DNA of 64,000 nt from Flavobacterium psychrotrophum (lineage in GTDB: Bacteria; Bacteroidota; Bacteroidia; Flavobacteriales; Flavobacteriaceae). Within the stretch, counting starts at the first letter, position 1; every line of letters begins with the position of its first letter. Shown in pieces: positions 62,154 through 64,000 of the stretch. The notes beneath the pieces were generated by a model. That model was not told where the DNA came from and searched no databases. It worked only from the letters and a program-made list of their open reading frames with translations. A program made the translations under genes and the position numbers. Location: assembly GCF_003403075.1 (NCBI RefSeq), contig NZ_CP031557.1:4774001-4838000 (forward strand). The letters are read 5' to 3'.

Positions 62154-63287
62154 ATGAAACTCAAAAGTTACCAATTAGAAGATTTACTGGATCGTAAGCC
62201 TATACTGCTGGATAAAACATCTATATTTTCGCAATTAAGCAAAAAAACGATATTAATTACCGGTGCGGCAGGTTCTATAGGTAGTGAGATTGCCCGTCAG
62301 GTAATAAACTTTGGCCCATCTGCCGTTATACTGGCAGACCAGGCAGAAACTCCCTTGTTTTTATTAGGTTTAGAGATGGAAGCACTTTCTCCTAATGCTA
62401 TGTTTTATTCTGAACTGATTGATGTTACAAGGGCTGAAGCTACAGAACAGTTGTTTGTAAAATATAAGCCGGATGTTGTTTATCATGCAGCAGCTTACAA
62501 GCATGTACAAATGATGGAAAAAAACCCGGCTCAGGCCGTTTTTTCTAATATAAGCGGTACACGCATTGTTGCAGACCTGGCAGGGAAATATGGGGTAAGT
62601 ACTTTTGTAATGATTTCTACAGACAAGGCCGTAAATCCCGGTAATGTAATGGGAGCAAGCAAGCTGATTGCAGAAAAGTATATAAACGCACTACATGGTA
62701 AACAACTTGCAGATAATGACGGAAAGATAAAAACGCGCTATCTAATAACACGTTTTGGAAATGTACTGGGTTCTAATGGTTCTGTAGTGCCTGTTTTTGA
62801 AAAGCAAATACAAGAAGGGGGGCCGGTAACTGTAACACATCCCGATATTACCCGTTATTTTATGACGATTAAAGAGGCATGCCAGCTTGTGCTGGAGGCA
62901 GGGGCAATGGGCAGGGGCGGAGAAATTTATGTTTTTGACATGGGTAAGCAGGTACGTATTATTGACATGGTTTATAAAATGATACAAATGGCCGGCTTGA
63001 GACCCGAAGATGATATACAGGTGCGTTACACCGGTTTAAGACCTGGAGAAAAATTATATGAAGAGCTAATATCTGAAACATCTACAACATTGCCTACCCA
63101 TAATAAGAGTATCATGATAGGTGTAGAAACGGCAGAACCGTATGATGCTTTTTTAGTTCAACTTAATGATTTACATGATATTGCAATAAAGGGTGTGCCG
63201 ATGGATATTGTAAAGAAGATGAAGCATATTGTGCCAGAATTTATAAGTTCAAATTCAGTCTATGAAAACCTCGATAATACAAAGTAA
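62154..63287 (+). CDS. short CapD/PglF-like sugar 4,6-dehydratase
   Basis: This 377-residue SDR enzyme has GAAGSIGSEIARQV, YHAAAYKHVQMME and the family's STDKAVNPGNVMGASK with the catalytic Lys. The opening YQLEDLLDRKPILLD corresponds to the stretch just before the catalytic domain in full-length WbpM/PglF proteins. The membrane segments and first Rossmann domain of those larger proteins are absent. It probably makes a UDP-4-keto sugar for the aminotransferase at 60249. The ATG at 62154 is chosen over the GTG at 62127 because it fits this boundary. Confidence 0.87.
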   Translation: MKLKSYQLEDLLDRKPILLDKTSIFSQLSKKTILITGAAGSIGSEIARQVINFGPSAVILADQAETPLFLLGLEMEALSPNAMFYSELIDVTRAEATEQLFVKYKPDVVYHAAAYKHVQMMEKNPAQAVFSNISGTRIVADLAGKYGVSTFVMISTDKAVNPGNVMGASKLIAEKYINALHGKQLADNDGKIKTRYLITRFGNVLGSNGSVVPVFEKQIQEGGPVTVTHPDITRYFMTIKEACQLVLEAGAMGRGGEIYVFDMGKQVRIIDMVYKMIQMAGLRPEDDIQVRYTGLRPGEKLYEELISETSTTLPTHNKSIMIGVETAEPYDAFLVQLNDLHDIAIKGVPMDIVKKMKHIVPEFISSNSVYENLDNTK

Positions 63288-63326
63288 TACTGTTAAGAAA
63301 TTTTATTTTATTTAATTTAAAAAAAT

Positions 63327-63334
63327 TATATTTG
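63327..63334 (+). promoter_or_regulatory. -7 box TATATTTG before the export gene
   Basis: Exact TAnnTTTG match 71 bases before the ATG at 63405. The longer leader is AT rich. It suggests separate expression of the export genes. Confidence 0.6.
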
Positions 63335-63404
63335 CCACATTATGCTGGCTATATAGTATTTCAATTTATAAAAATTGGCATATCAATAGAAAAAACAACA
63401 CCAA

Positions 63405-64000
63405 ATGATCAAAAAAATCAGCTTATTATTTTTAATTGCTATTTCGTTGGCGTCATGCGCTTCTAAGGAAAAAATAGTGTATTTCAACGGAATCAACAGT
63501 GATCAAAATTTAGAAACTGCCCAAAGTAATTTTGAGACAAAAATTAAGCCGGATGATGCGCTTATGATTATGGTTACAGCACCTGATTTAAGAAGTGCAG
63601 AACCTTTTAATCTGCCTTTTGCAGCTGTTATGGGTACCACTACAGGGCTTACGCTTGATAATGTAAATGTACAGCCAAGGTACCAAACATATCTTGTAGA
63701 CAGAAACGGGAAAATTGAGTTTCCGGTGTTAGGAACTTTATCTGTGGGAGGATTTACTAAAGAGCAAGTAATTACAGACCTTAATAAGCGCCTTGAAAAG
63801 TATATAAATACTCCTATAGTAAATGTACGTATTGTAAACTATAAGATATCTGTAATTGGCGAAGTAATTCGTCCAAATTCATATGTCATTCAGAGTGAGA
63901 GAATATCTGTGCCGGAAGCACTTGCACTTGCAGGAGATCTTACCATTTATGGTGAGCGTAGTGATATTTTACTTATAAGAGATTTAAATGGTGTAAAAAC
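63405..64000 (+). CDS. Wza-like polysaccharide export lipoprotein (partial)
   Basis: The frame starts at ATG 63405 and is open to the right edge (about 198 residues seen). A lipoprotein signal ends LASC, with Cys at 17. A polysaccharide-export (Poly_export) domain follows at about 45-140 (IKPDDALMIMVTAP; VDRNGKIEFPVLGTLSVGG), and then a SLBB-type segment (ISVIGEVIRPNSYVIQSERISVPEALALAG). It should form the outer-membrane pore for the polymer. The Wzc-type tyrosine kinase expected next lies outside the window. Confidence 0.92.
   Translation, partial: MIKKISLLFLIAISLASCASKEKIVYFNGINSDQNLETAQSNFETKIKPDDALMIMVTAPDLRSAEPFNLPFAAVMGTTTGLTLDNVNVQPRYQTYLVDRNGKIEFPVLGTLSVGGFTKEQVITDLNKRLEKYINTPIVNVRIVNYKISVIGEVIRPNSYVIQSERISVPEALALAGDLTIYGERSDILLIRDLNGVK

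Noticed and set aside
1..64000. CRISPR array, prophage, insertion sequence or integrase
   Set aside because: No regularly spaced repeats, transposase, integrase or phage structural genes were seen on either strand.

Overview
The window looks like chromosomal DNA of a member of the Bacteroidetes, most likely Flavobacteriaceae (Flavobacterium or a close relative). The reasons are the many TAnnTTTG promoter -7 boxes a short distance before start codons, the lack of Shine-Dalgarno sites, a type IX secretion sorting domain, DUF4369 and carboxypeptidase-regulatory-domain proteins, the APS-reductase/CysDN sulfate pathway, and the overall protein content. No phage, insertion sequence, plasmid or CRISPR feature was found.

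Region 1 (1-6.2 kb) is an envelope cluster. It holds the end of an unidentified gene, an LptC-like lipoprotein, a small membrane protein, a CNNM/CBS protein and a PpiD/SurA-type foldase. Two tandem secreted Thr/Pro-rich proteins and a membrane-anchored SRPBCC protein follow. Region 2 (6.2-14.5 kb) is core metabolism: a divergent CinA/PncC domain, citrate synthase, two guanidine-modifying hydrolases, an Rrf2 regulator and the cysH-cysD-cysN operon, which has a palindrome just upstream of its -7 box. Region 3 (14.5-38.2 kb) is a mosaic of short operons on both strands. It includes a TetR/UbiB pair, idi, queD, manA, tRNA-Thr(UGU), a nucleosidase, M61 peptidase, a five-gene DUF2089/Yip1/hydrolase/PH-domain/M61 run, transporters, a secreted intradiol dioxygenase, a pirin, a sodium:solute symporter and recR. 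Its intergenic gaps carry several degenerate foldback repeats.

Region 4 (38.3 kb to the right edge) is a large capsule/exopolysaccharide locus of the Wzx/Wzy type, all on the + strand. Block A (38.3-46.6 kb) makes activated sugars: a UDP-GlcNAc 4-epimerase plus UDP-HexNAc dehydrogenase (UDP-GalNAcA), Ugd plus a UDP-GlcA 4-epimerase (UDP-GalA), RmlB/A/C without RmlD, and mannose-1-P guanylyltransferase. Block B (46.7-58.1 kb) looks like the strain-specific cassette: flippase, pyruvyl transferase, four glycosyltransferases, a hexapeptide acetyltransferase, an EpsG-like polymerase, an acyltransferase and a GH39-like glycosidase reminiscent of PslG. Block C (58.1 kb onward) holds two different priming phosphoglycosyltransferases, a PglE-like aminotransferase, cytidylate kinase, a short 4,6-dehydratase lacking its membrane half, and a Wza-like export lipoprotein cut by the window edge. 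A terminator-like hairpin overlaps a stop codon inside block A. Exact -7 boxes at 58091 and 63327 suggest that block C has its own promoters. The first of these precedes a 27-codon hydrophobic ORF whose stop overlaps the GTG start of the first priming transferase.

I found no wholly new defence or mobile system. The least explained items are that micro-ORF, the GH39 enzyme inside the capsule locus, the paired Thr/Pro-rich exported proteins, the hairpins, and the foldback repeats. All functions are assigned by reading the translated sequence; no database search was run.
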